Positions 52,645-60,945 of a DNA stretch of 64,000 nucleotides are shown here, in pieces. The stretch covers positions 1 to 64,000 of the forward strand of contig NZ_CALKZP010000028.1 in the NCBI RefSeq assembly GCF_938002845.1, in the 5' to 3' direction. Origin of the DNA: an uncultured Campylobacter sp. (GTDB lineage: Bacteria; Campylobacterota; Campylobacteria; Campylobacterales; Campylobacteraceae). The notes under the pieces are model-generated. The model was not told where the DNA came from. It ran no database searches and worked only from the letters and a program-made list of their open reading frames with translations. The translations under genes and the position numbers were made by a program. Position 1 is the first letter of the stretch; the number at the start of each line of letters is the position of its first letter.

Positions 52645-54548
52645 GAGTTTTATTTAGTTTTATTACGGTTTGTGCGTTTGCCGCAGGCGGGATTTTTTTG
52701 TATTTTTACTCGCAAATCCGCTTGGAATCGGACTCTATCATCGATTATCATCCCGAGCTTACGACTAAAATTTATGACCGCAACGGCAATTTGATAGCCA
52801 ATGTTTTTAATGAACAAAATAGAATTTACGTAAAATTCGACGAGATTCCAGGCCGCGTAATCGAGGCGCTCGTAGCTATCGAGGATACGGCGTTTTTCGA
52901 ACACGGCGGCGTGAATGTCGAGGCGATTTTTAGGGCGATTATTAAGGATGTCAAAGCGATGAAATTCGTCGAAGGGGCTTCTACGATTACGCAGCAGATC
53001 ACGCGAAATTTAGTTCTTTCGAGCGAAAAGAAGCTTGATCGCAAGATCAAAGAAGCGATCCTATCGCTTAAGATAGAAAATGCTCTAAGCAAGGAACAAA
53101 TTCTAGAGCGTTACTTTAACGAAGTGTATTTTGGGCACGGATATTACGGCATTCGCACGGCGGCTTTGGGATATTTCAAAAAGGATTTGCAAGATTTAAG
53201 CCTTAAAGAGATCGCGATTTTAGTGGGTTTGCCGAAAGCTCCTAGCAGCTTTGATCCTACTAAGCACCTGGATTTGTCGCTTTCGCGTGCCAATAACGTG
53301 ATTTATAGGATGCATGAGCTCGGCTGGATAAATAAGACCGAATATGAGCTTGCGATGAACGAGCAGCCTACGATCTACAACGAAACGCTCACGCAAAACG
53401 TAGCGCCGTATGCCGTAGATGAGATCATAAAAGAAGCGGAAAAAATTCTACCGGACGTCCGCACGGGCGGATACCGCATAGATACGAGCCTTGATTTAAA
53501 GGCGCAAGCGATGGCGCAAGAGGCATTAGTTTTCGGCTACAATGAAATTTTAAAGCGCAATAAAGACGCCAATGCAAGCAACGTAAACGGCGCTATGGTC
53601 GTCACGCATCCGCAAAACGGCGAAATTTTAGCCTTAGTAGGCGGCGTGGATTACGCGAAATCAAATTTCAATCGCGCCAGCCAATCCCAGCGCCAAACTG
53701 GCTCCAGCTTTAAGCCTTTCGTCTATCAAATCGCCCTTGATATGGGCTACTCGACGATGACTGAGGTGCCCGATATAGCTAGAGAATTCGACGACGGCAG
53801 CGACAAAACGTGGAAGCCGAAAAATTACGACAAGACTTACAGTGGCTATATCACGATCAAAGAAGCTTTAACTCGCTCGCGTAACCTTGCCTCGATCAAT
53901 TTGATGCAATCTATCGGCGTTGATCGCGCGGTAAAAAAGCTGGGCGAGTTCGGCTTTAAAAACGTTCCGCCCGCCCTGTCGGTGGCTATCGGCAGCTACG
54001 GAATTTCGCCGCTTGAATACTCCACGATGTATTCGATGTTCCCGGGGCTTGGGATTACAGCAAAATCAAAATTTATCGTTTCGATTACCGATAAGGACGG
54101 CAAAACTCGCTTTATCGAGCCTGAGAGACGTCGCGTGCTGCGCCCTGAACAGGCATATCTGATGACCACACTACTAAAAAATATCGTGCAGCGCGGCACC
54201 GGTACTCGCGCGCGCGTGCAAGGCATCGACATAGCGGGCAAAACCGGCACCTCAAACGATAGCATAGACGCGTGGTTTTGCGGCTTCACGCCCGATTTGC
54301 AGATCATTATATGGTACGGCAACGACGATTATAAACCGATGCGAAAGGTCGAGGGTGGCGGGCGTACTGCAGCACCAGTCTTTGCGCGCTTTTTAGCAAA
54401 CTACCTCAAAGAGTATCCGCAAACTAAACGAAATTTCACGGTTCCGGACGGCGTCTTTAGCAGCTCATACAACGGCAAGGAGGAGTATTATACTAAAATT
54501 TCGCCGCTTCCTAAACCCCGTGAAAGCAGCAGCGACGGATCATTTTAA
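52638..54548 (+). CDS. pbpA: penicillin-binding protein 1A
   Basis: Class A PBP with glycosyltransferase and transpeptidase domains. 636 residues. One membrane helix at about 5-25; GT51 motifs EDTAFFEHGG (catalytic Glu near 82) and GASTITQQITRNLVLS; transpeptidase SSFK at residues 356-359 (TGSSFKPFVYQIALD), SRNLASIN and KTGTSND. C-terminal tail short. Start overlaps maf by seven bases. This is the end of the alaS-maf-pbpA run. Confidence 0.95.
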   Translation: MVRVLFSFITVCAFAAGGIFLYFYSQIRLESDSIIDYHPELTTKIYDRNGNLIANVFNEQNRIYVKFDEIPGRVIEALVAIEDTAFFEHGGVNVEAIFRAIIKDVKAMKFVEGASTITQQITRNLVLSSEKKLDRKIKEAILSLKIENALSKEQILERYFNEVYFGHGYYGIRTAALGYFKKDLQDLSLKEIAILVGLPKAPSSFDPTKHLDLSLSRANNVIYRMHELGWINKTEYELAMNEQPTIYNETLTQNVAPYAVDEIIKEAEKILPDVRTGGYRIDTSLDLKAQAMAQEALVFGYNEILKRNKDANASNVNGAMVVTHPQNGEILALVGGVDYAKSNFNRASQSQRQTGSSFKPFVYQIALDMGYSTMTEVPDIAREFDDGSDKTWKPKNYDKTYSGYITIKEALTRSRNLASINLMQSIGVDRAVKKLGEFGFKNVPPALSVAIGSYGISPLEYSTMYSMFPGLGITAKSKFIVSITDKDGKTRFIEPERRRVLRPEQAYLMTTLLKNIVQRGTGTRARVQGIDIAGKTGTSNDSIDAWFCGFTPDLQIIIWYGNDDYKPMRKVEGGGRTAAPVFARFLANYLKEYPQTKRNFTVPDGVFSSSYNGKEEYYTKISPLPKPRESSSDGSF

Positions 54549-54693
54549 ATTTGGATGGAAATCTAAATTTGATCCACTTTCGGAAGCCCTTGCATGAATT
54601 GCGTTTATTACACAAACATAAATATGCTAATTTTATAGTTTGTTTAAGGTTGTAGGCGCTAAAATGCGTAATCATTTTATTTAGGGGTTAAGA

Positions 54694-55344
54694 TTGCAGG
54701 ATTTAGAATTCGAAAGTAAAAAGATAAGAATAGAAAATACTCGTGTAAAATTCGGCAAATTTTTTACGAAATTATGTTTTATATATTTTTTATATTCTCT
54801 TAGCGCCTTTATAATTCCTAAAAATATTTTAGATATTTCTCCTGCGTGCTTGAATTTCGTAAATTTTATGAAAAGCTATTTTCCAAATATCGAAATTATC
54901 GGTAGTATTAGCCCATACACCCAACTTTCTGAATTTTACGTTAGTATTATGTGGATATACGGGATTATTATTTTTGCGGTTTCTAGCTTATATTCATTGG
55001 TTTATTATATTTACTTTTGCAGATATGATGATGATTTTATATTGCTTTCAAAAAAGAAGTGTGAAAACGATTGCCCGTTTTTGTTGCTTCCGTTTATGTT
55101 TGGTCTTGGTATTTTTATGTTTGAGGTTTATTATACCGGATATTTTGCAAGCAGCGGTATAAGCATAAGAACAAGCCATTTTATGCCGGAATTTCAAAGT
55201 AGATTTTCAATTTTTGGATATATTATTTTCTTTCAATCTGGTTTTTCTCTTTCTGGTTCCGTAATATTAATGTCTGCATTTGAATTTATTTACAAAATAT
55301 ATTTCTATTTAAAAGAAGTGAAAGATGCAGAGCAAAGTCAATGA
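54694..55344 (+). CDS. hypothetical membrane protein, AT-rich gene
   Basis: 216 residues with about four hydrophobic segments (about 25-45, 84-108, 128-150, 170-205). Start is TTG with AGGGG about six bases upstream. Base composition is much richer in AT than the neighbours, with many Ile, Phe, Tyr and Lys codons ending in A or T. I recognise no family. The similar gene at 55386 follows closely, so both may have arrived together. Confidence 0.65.
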   Translation: MQDLEFESKKIRIENTRVKFGKFFTKLCFIYFLYSLSAFIIPKNILDISPACLNFVNFMKSYFPNIEIIGSISPYTQLSEFYVSIMWIYGIIIFAVSSLYSLVYYIYFCRYDDDFILLSKKKCENDCPFLLLPFMFGLGIFMFEVYYTGYFASSGISIRTSHFMPEFQSRFSIFGYIIFFQSGFSLSGSVILMSAFEFIYKIYFYLKEVKDAEQSQ

Positions 55345-55385
55345 AAAGAGCGGTGTATTGAATTAAAAATTTGGAGTATTATCGT

Positions 55386-56036
55386 ATGGAATTTCAAAGT
55401 TATAAATCTGAAATGCCTCTTTTTATGATCAAAGATTATTGGACTAAAATCAGCACAGAATGTTATTTAATATTAGCTGTATTTTTAGTTATATTCCTAT
55501 TTTTCTGCAGAGGAAGTGCTTGGGCATACCAGTTTTTAGGAGCCGTTACTTTTTTGGTGGGAATTTTATTTATTAATAAACATAAATTTTTAAATTTCTA
55601 TTCCGATAGAATAGAATATAATTCTTTATGCAAAAATTATAACGATGTATATTCGGTACATAAAAGTGTAAAGACTTCTAATTTCGATAAAATCGCTATT
55701 TATAAATTTTCTGGACTCGTGATTGAAGACGCGTGCAAATACAATGCCAATATAACTAGGTTTAAAAAATTTCTCTTGCTAATTTTATCGTACGCTCTAC
55801 ATCCGATAAATCTTCTTTGCTTCGGTGTACTTAAAATTTTAAGAAGAATAGATAGCATAAATTTAAATGTTCTAATTTTATTAGATAGTACTCATAGTAA
55901 TTATTTTGCCATTCCGCTAACTATGTTAAGTGAGTATGAACGAGTAAATTTGAAAAAGTATTTAAAAGACAAACTAAATCTAAATCTTAATAATATCGAG
56001 GTAAGGGATAGATTTATAGATATAAATTTTATATAA
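55386..56036 (+). CDS. hypothetical membrane protein, AT-rich gene
   Basis: 216 residues from the ATG at 55386, chosen because GGAG lies nine bases upstream; an in-frame TTG at 55371 lies within that site. Two membrane helices at about 25-65 (ECYLILAVFLVIFLFFC, FLGAVTFLVGILFI), then a soluble part with a further hydrophobic stretch near 130-150. The arrangement recalls small membrane proteins with a PH-like domain (YSDRIEYNSLCKNY). Base composition is strongly AT-rich. Function unknown. Confidence 0.62.
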   Translation: MEFQSYKSEMPLFMIKDYWTKISTECYLILAVFLVIFLFFCRGSAWAYQFLGAVTFLVGILFINKHKFLNFYSDRIEYNSLCKNYNDVYSVHKSVKTSNFDKIAIYKFSGLVIEDACKYNANITRFKKFLLLILSYALHPINLLCFGVLKILRRIDSINLNVLILLDSTHSNYFAIPLTMLSEYERVNLKKYLKDKLNLNLNNIEVRDRFIDINFI

Positions 56037-56180
56037 AATTTTTTAAAACCCTTTATTTCAGTATATTTTAATAAATTCCAGCTTAAGCAGATAAATTTTA
56101 TCTTTTTATTGACGAGCCTCAATGCTTATCGAAATTTAAATAGGTAAAATTCTCTCCTAATTTCAGTTAAAGGAGTGAGA

Positions 56181-58418
56181 ATGAGAGAATATAAAAAGCT
56201 CTGGATGGCGCTTGTAGCGGTACTCATCGTGGGCTTTAGTTTCTTGGGTTTTTACGGCGGCGAGGTGTATAGACAGTCTCCGCCGGTGGTAAAATTTACC
56301 GATGCTAGCGGCAACGAGTTAATCAGCACCGAGCGCATTTACCGCGGGCAGGAGGCCTGGCAGAGTATCGGCGGTATGCAGGTAGGCTCGATCTGGGGTC
56401 ACGGAGCGTATCAGGCGCCTGATTGGAGCGCGGATTGGCTGCATAAGGAGCTGGTCGCGTTTATGGATATCAAGGCGCAGGAGCGTTTCGGCGCTAAATT
56501 TGACGCCTTAAATGACGAGCAAAAGGCGCAGATTAAGGCGCTTACCAAGGCTGAGTACCGCACCAATACCGTAAAAGACGGCACCGTCAAGCTAAGCGAT
56601 GATCGCTTGAAAGCTATGGCGGTCGTAAAAGACGAGTACATGGGCGTTTTCGGAAACGATCCGCGCTTTAAAAAGCTTCGCGAGGATTACGCGATGAAGG
56701 AAAACACGCTCGCAAACGAGCAACACCGCGCCGAGCTCGTGGATTTCATATTTTGGACTGCTTGGGCTGTTTCTACGGATCGTCCGAGCGGAGAGGCGAC
56801 CTATACCAATAACTGGCCGCACGAGCCGCTGATAGACAATGTCCCTACCACGGAAAACGTCATTTGGACTATCGTAAGCCTCGTTGTTTTGCTTACCGGC
56901 ATCGGCTTGTTGGTTTGGTTTGGAAATTTCTACGGCAAAAAGGACGAGGATTTCGAGGCTCCTGCGAAGCTAAATGCAGATCCGATCGCCGCTTTAGCGC
57001 TTACGCCGTCGCAAAAGGCGCTCGGCAAGTACCTTTTCGTAGCGATTGCATTGTTTGCATTTCAAGCCTTTATCGGCGGCTTTGTTGCGCACTATACGAT
57101 CGAGGGTCAGTCCTTTTTCGGGCTTGATATTTCGCAATATATCCCTTACTCGCTAGCTCGCACCTGGCACGTGCAGGCATCCATTTTCTGGATTGCTACG
57201 GGCTTTTTGGCGGCGGGATTGTTTCTAGCTCCGATCATCAACGGCGGCAAAGATCCTAAATTTCAAAAGCTCGGCGTGGACGTGCTTTTCTACGCGCTTC
57301 TTTTCTTGGTCGTCGGCAGCTTCGCGGGCGAATATATGGCGATTGCGGGCAAGATGGATCCAAGCAGCAGCTTCTGGATCGGACATCAAGGATACGAGTA
57401 TTTAGACCTCGGTAGAATTTGGCAGCTGATACTGTTTGTGGGCCTTGTGATCTGGATGGTGCTCGTGCTGCGCGGCTTTATCGCGGGCTTCAGAGCCGAG
57501 GGCGATAAGAATTTATTGGCGATCTTTACTGCTTCGGTTATCGCCGTAGGGCTTTTTTACGGCGCAGGTCTGTTCTACGGACAGCGCTCGCCGATCCCGG
57601 TGATGGAGTACTGGCGCTGGTGGGTCGTGCACCTTTGGGTCGAGGGATTTTTCGAGGTTTTCGCGACGGCGTCTTTGGCGTTCGTGTTTGCGTCCTTGGG
57701 CTTAGTAAGCAAGAAATTTGCCACCTACACCTCGATTGCTAGCGCGTCGATTTTCCTAATCGGCGGAATTCCGGGTACCTTCCACCACCTCTATTTTGCG
57801 GGCACCACTACTCCGATAATGGCTGTGGGTGCGAGCTTCTCGGCGCTTGAGGTCGTGCCTTTGGTGCTTTTGGGTTCGGAAGCGTTTCATTACTACAAGC
57901 TTCAATTTGCGCAGGATTGGGCTAAGCGTCTAAAATGGCCGCTTTACTGCTTCATCGCCGTAGCGTTTTGGAATATGCTAGGCGCGGGCGTTTTCGGCTT
58001 TTTAATTAATCCGCCGCTTGCGTTATTTTACATCCAGGGCTTAAACACCACCGCGGTGCACGCACATACGGCGCTATTTGGCGTATACGGCTTTTTGGCG
58101 CTCGGCTTCGTATGGCTCGTGGCGCTGTATATCTACAGAGAAAAGAGCTTTGACGATACGCTGATGAAGATCGGCTTTTGGGCGCTTAACGCGGGTCTGC
58201 TTCTAATGGTGCTGATTTCGCTATTGCCTGTCGGAATTTTGCAGGCATTCGCGGCGATCGACGTGGGTATGTGGTACGCAAGAAGCGCGGAATTCTTGCA
58301 AAAAGACAGCCTCTACGGGCTTCGCTGGGCGCGCATCATCGGCGATACTATCTTTTTGGTAGGAAGCGTGTGCTTCTTGCTTCAAATCGTGCGAATGATA
58401 TTCTCACGCGCTAAATAG
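56181..58418 (+). CDS. norZ: quinol-dependent nitric oxide reductase (qNOR)
   Basis: Reduces NO to N2O with electrons from quinol, either as respiration or NO detoxification. 745 residues, the long one-subunit type in which an N-terminal cytochrome-c-like but haem-free domain (about 30-220) is fused to a NorB-like membrane core of about 12 helices. Typical are WGHGAYQAPDWSADWLHKEL, NNWPHEPLIDNVPTTENVIW, ARTWHVQASIFWIATGF, WRWWVVHLWVEGFFEVFATA and GIPGTFHHLYFAG with metal-ligand His. AAGGAG lies five bases before the ATG; a GTG six bases upstream is inside it. A strong terminator follows. Confidence 0.94.
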   Translation: MREYKKLWMALVAVLIVGFSFLGFYGGEVYRQSPPVVKFTDASGNELISTERIYRGQEAWQSIGGMQVGSIWGHGAYQAPDWSADWLHKELVAFMDIKAQERFGAKFDALNDEQKAQIKALTKAEYRTNTVKDGTVKLSDDRLKAMAVVKDEYMGVFGNDPRFKKLREDYAMKENTLANEQHRAELVDFIFWTAWAVSTDRPSGEATYTNNWPHEPLIDNVPTTENVIWTIVSLVVLLTGIGLLVWFGNFYGKKDEDFEAPAKLNADPIAALALTPSQKALGKYLFVAIALFAFQAFIGGFVAHYTIEGQSFFGLDISQYIPYSLARTWHVQASIFWIATGFLAAGLFLAPIINGGKDPKFQKLGVDVLFYALLFLVVGSFAGEYMAIAGKMDPSSSFWIGHQGYEYLDLGRIWQLILFVGLVIWMVLVLRGFIAGFRAEGDKNLLAIFTASVIAVGLFYGAGLFYGQRSPIPVMEYWRWWVVHLWVEGFFEVFATASLAFVFASLGLVSKKFATYTSIASASIFLIGGIPGTFHHLYFAGTTTPIMAVGASFSALEVVPLVLLGSEAFHYYKLQFAQDWAKRLKWPLYCFIAVAFWNMLGAGVFGFLINPPLALFYIQGLNTTAVHAHTALFGVYGFLALGFVWLVALYIYREKSFDDTLMKIGFWALNAGLLLMVLISLLPVGILQAFAAIDVGMWYARSAEFLQKDSLYGLRWARIIGDTIFLVGSVCFLLQIVRMIFSRAK

Positions 58419-58446
58419 AGCTTTCGCGAGCTCTTATCGCTTGTTT

Positions 58447-58481
58447 GCCTCGCAGGAATTTTATTCCTCGCGGGGCTTTTT
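58447..58481 (+). terminator. qNOR intrinsic terminator
   Basis: Outer arms GCCTCGC and GCGGGGC (one G-T pair), inner arms GGAA and TTCC, loop TTTTA, followed by TTTTT. Begins about 28 bases after the stop codon. A smaller hairpin AGAGCT/AGCTCT lies between. Confidence 0.75.
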
Positions 58482-58691
58482 AAATTTAGCGCACTTCGCG
58501 CGAGCTTTTTTCCGCAAAGGGGAGCTGCGCGCGAGTCTTTGCCGCAGACGGTACCTGCGGCTAGTTTTAAATTTAGCCGCAAATCGCGATCAATCTTTAA
58601 AATTTTAAAATTTCATCCCCTTAAATTTACCCGAGCCAAATTTTAAATTTGCTAAAATTACCGCCGAAATTTCAATCTAAAGGAGTGAAAA

Positions 58692-59135
58692 ATGGGTGTG
58701 CGAGAGCAAATTTTAGAAGACATTAAAACGGCGATGAAAAGCGGCGATCACTTCCGCAGAGACAGCCTTAGGATGCTTAACGCCGCGCTTAAGCAGGTCG
58801 AGGTGGACGAGCGCATCAGCCTTAGCGACGAGCGCGTCTTTAGCATACTTCAAAGCGAGATCAAGCGCCGAAACGACTCCGCGGCGCAGTATCGCGCGGG
58901 CGGTCGCGACGATCTGGTGCAAAAAGAGCAGGGCGAGATCGAGATCATCGCGTCTTATCTGCCCGCGCAGCTAAGCGATACCGAGCTTGCCGCCGAGGTT
59001 AGCTCGCTAATCGCTAAGCTCGGCGCGAGCGGCGCAAAGGACATGGGGCGCGTGATGAAAGCCGCCAAAGAAGCGCTCGGCTCAAGCGTGGACGGCAAGC
59101 GGCTGAGCGAGGCAGTCAAAGCGGCACTGAAGTAG
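58692..59135 (+). CDS. GatB/YqeY domain protein
   Basis: 147 residues. Matches the YqeY family: EQILEDIKTAMKSGDHFRRD, SLRMLNAALKQVEVDERISL, DDLVQKEQGEIEIIASYLPA and GASGAKDMGRVMKAAKEALG. This stand-alone version of the C-terminal domain of GatB is thought to bind tRNA, but its exact job is not established. AAAGGAG precedes the ATG. Monocistronic. Confidence 0.92.
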   Translation: MGVREQILEDIKTAMKSGDHFRRDSLRMLNAALKQVEVDERISLSDERVFSILQSEIKRRNDSAAQYRAGGRDDLVQKEQGEIEIIASYLPAQLSDTELAAEVSSLIAKLGASGAKDMGRVMKAAKEALGSSVDGKRLSEAVKAALK

Positions 59136-59268
59136 CCTGCGTTTGAGGCTAAATTTAAGTCCGGCTACGGCTAAATCGTATCGGCGCAAAATTTCGCTGC
59201 TGAAATTTTTTGAGATAGAGCTTTGGCTGCGGAATTTATACGCTAATTTAAAATTTTAAAGGATCATC

Positions 59269-59898
59269 ATGAAAAAATTTATCGCGGTTTTACTAGCTGT
59301 CCTGCTTGTGGGGTGCCAGTGCAAACAAAACGTAGTGCCTGGGGCGAACGAAACGCCCGAAAAGATCACGGCATTTTTCATAAACGATGGCAAGGAATAC
59401 ATCGTAGGCGAGAAACTCAGCTATGTCCTAACGAACGGCTCGTCGCTTAAGAATATCTCGGAATTTTACGATGGCGGATACGCCAAAGGGCTTAAGCGCG
59501 AGTTTGTGCAGATCGAAGTAACCGATGCTAAAAACGGCGAGGCGCGCGGTAGTTTCAGCGCATTTTTGAATTCCGCAGCCGGTGCAGACGTCGCCAAAAT
59601 CAAAGCTCTGGCGAACCGTATCGAAATCGATGAGAAAAAGGGCGAGATAGAAGCGATTTTCTACTTCGATGCGCGCGTCGTGCAGATCAAAAATCTGAGC
59701 GAAATAATGAAGCCAAGCGATAGGCTGCGCTCTCCGATCCCGGCAAATATCGAGGTTAAACCTGAACGCTGCGAGGGCAACGCCCTGCTGGATACGCTAG
59801 GCATCATCGTGGCTATACCAGTGGTAATCGTGGGCGTAGTGCTATTTCTGCCCGTCGGGGCGATGGAGGCACTGGCGATGCAGCATAGCTCGCGATAA
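59269..59898 (+). CDS. hypothetical lipoprotein with C-terminal membrane segment
   Basis: 209 residues. Lipobox LVGC (Cys16) after MKKFIAVLLAVLL. A soluble middle part follows (FINDGKEYIVGEKLSYVLTN). The C-terminal segment TLGIIVAIPVVIVGVVLFLP forms a hydrophobic helix, unusual for a lipoprotein. AAAGG precedes the ATG. It and the following gene are separated by 52 bases. Function unknown. Confidence 0.72.
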   Translation: MKKFIAVLLAVLLVGCQCKQNVVPGANETPEKITAFFINDGKEYIVGEKLSYVLTNGSSLKNISEFYDGGYAKGLKREFVQIEVTDAKNGEARGSFSAFLNSAAGADVAKIKALANRIEIDEKKGEIEAIFYFDARVVQIKNLSEIMKPSDRLRSPIPANIEVKPERCEGNALLDTLGIIVAIPVVIVGVVLFLPVGAMEALAMQHSSR

Positions 59899-59950
59899 TA
59901 AAAGCCGTGAAATTGCGTATTTTGCAGCGAAACTTACAATGTAATGATCG

Positions 59951-60586
59951 ATGAAGCTCGGCGAAATTTGGCATAACTTAGATCGTAAGTTCGATCTATT
60001 TATGATCGCATTTTATTTGGCGGCGATGTGGTACGGATTTCTTTTTAGCTTGAATCCTAAAAGCTTAGATGATCTGAAAATCGCAAATGGAATAATCATG
60101 GATGTCAGAAGCGATGATGGGCGCGAATATATGCAGATTTTTACGGATGAGCGCAAATTTATCAAAGTCTTTTTAAATGGCGATACGGATAACTTAACCT
60201 CTTTTTATAAAAATAAAATTTTGCTCAATGCAGCAATTGCTGAAGCTAATTTTAAGCGCTCAGGAGCGGACGAGTGGCAAGGTGTAAATATCAAGCCTTC
60301 TATCTCGCTAATCGCACACGAATGGCTGGAAGGCAAGCGAGTTAAAGCTTGGTATCAAAGCCGTCCGTTTCCGTTTCGGGGTCGCGGTACGGCATATCAG
60401 GTCTTATTTTTGGATTATAATGCGAGCGGCGATCCGCCGCAGCGCGAGTATCTGATGAAATTCAGATATGACAAATACGCTACGACGGATGATAAATTTA
60501 CAGCTACGATATTTGGAGCTTTGACGCTCATTTTTCTTGCGATAATGGCGGGCAAATTTTATCAAGCATGGCGCCAACTGCAATAA
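59951..60586 (+). CDS. hypothetical membrane protein with two terminal helices
   Basis: 211 residues. One helix near the N terminus (FMIAFYLAAMWYGFLFSL, about 17-34) and one near the C terminus (ATIFGALTLIFLAIMAGKF, about 184-202), with about 145 residues between, probably periplasmic. The middle contains many strands (IIMDVRSDDGREYMQIF, YQVLFLDYNASG). The overall plan recalls DUF3592-type proteins. I see no catalytic motif. The ribosome site is weak. Confidence 0.65.
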   Translation: MKLGEIWHNLDRKFDLFMIAFYLAAMWYGFLFSLNPKSLDDLKIANGIIMDVRSDDGREYMQIFTDERKFIKVFLNGDTDNLTSFYKNKILLNAAIAEANFKRSGADEWQGVNIKPSISLIAHEWLEGKRVKAWYQSRPFPFRGRGTAYQVLFLDYNASGDPPQREYLMKFRYDKYATTDDKFTATIFGALTLIFLAIMAGKFYQAWRQLQ

Positions 60587-60945
60587 ACATTGCGCCGCGA
60601 AATTTTAATTAGCATCGGATAACCTGAAAACACGGCACGCAGTATTGATACGAAGCATTTTAAAAGGCGCTAGGCTTGCGGCGTGCATTTCATTGCGAAT
60701 AGCGGCGCGAGCAGGATAAGCTTACGGCGATAAATTTAAATCGTCATCAAAAACAGATCGAAACGAGATTTAAAATTTTGATAAATAGCGTGCGCCGAGT
60801 TTTGAAATTTTGCGACTCTAGCTACCCCGGCTAGCGCTAAATTTTAAAATTTAAACTGCGCGAGATTTCAAAATTTCAAAATTTTAAATCTCGCGCTCGT
60901 TTAGCAGTATCCATAAATTCCAAACGCCAAATGGGAGCGAATGGG
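60587..60945. other. gene-free gap with hairpins between convergent genes
   Basis: No gene. Arms GCGCGAGATTT (60858-60868) and AAATCTCGCGC (60886-60896) form an 11-pair stem with an AT-rich 17-base loop. A second perfect stem AATGGGCTA/TAGCCCATT (60940-60960) overlaps the stop codon of the minus-strand gene. AAATTTTAAAATTT-type cores are also present. Confidence 0.5.
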
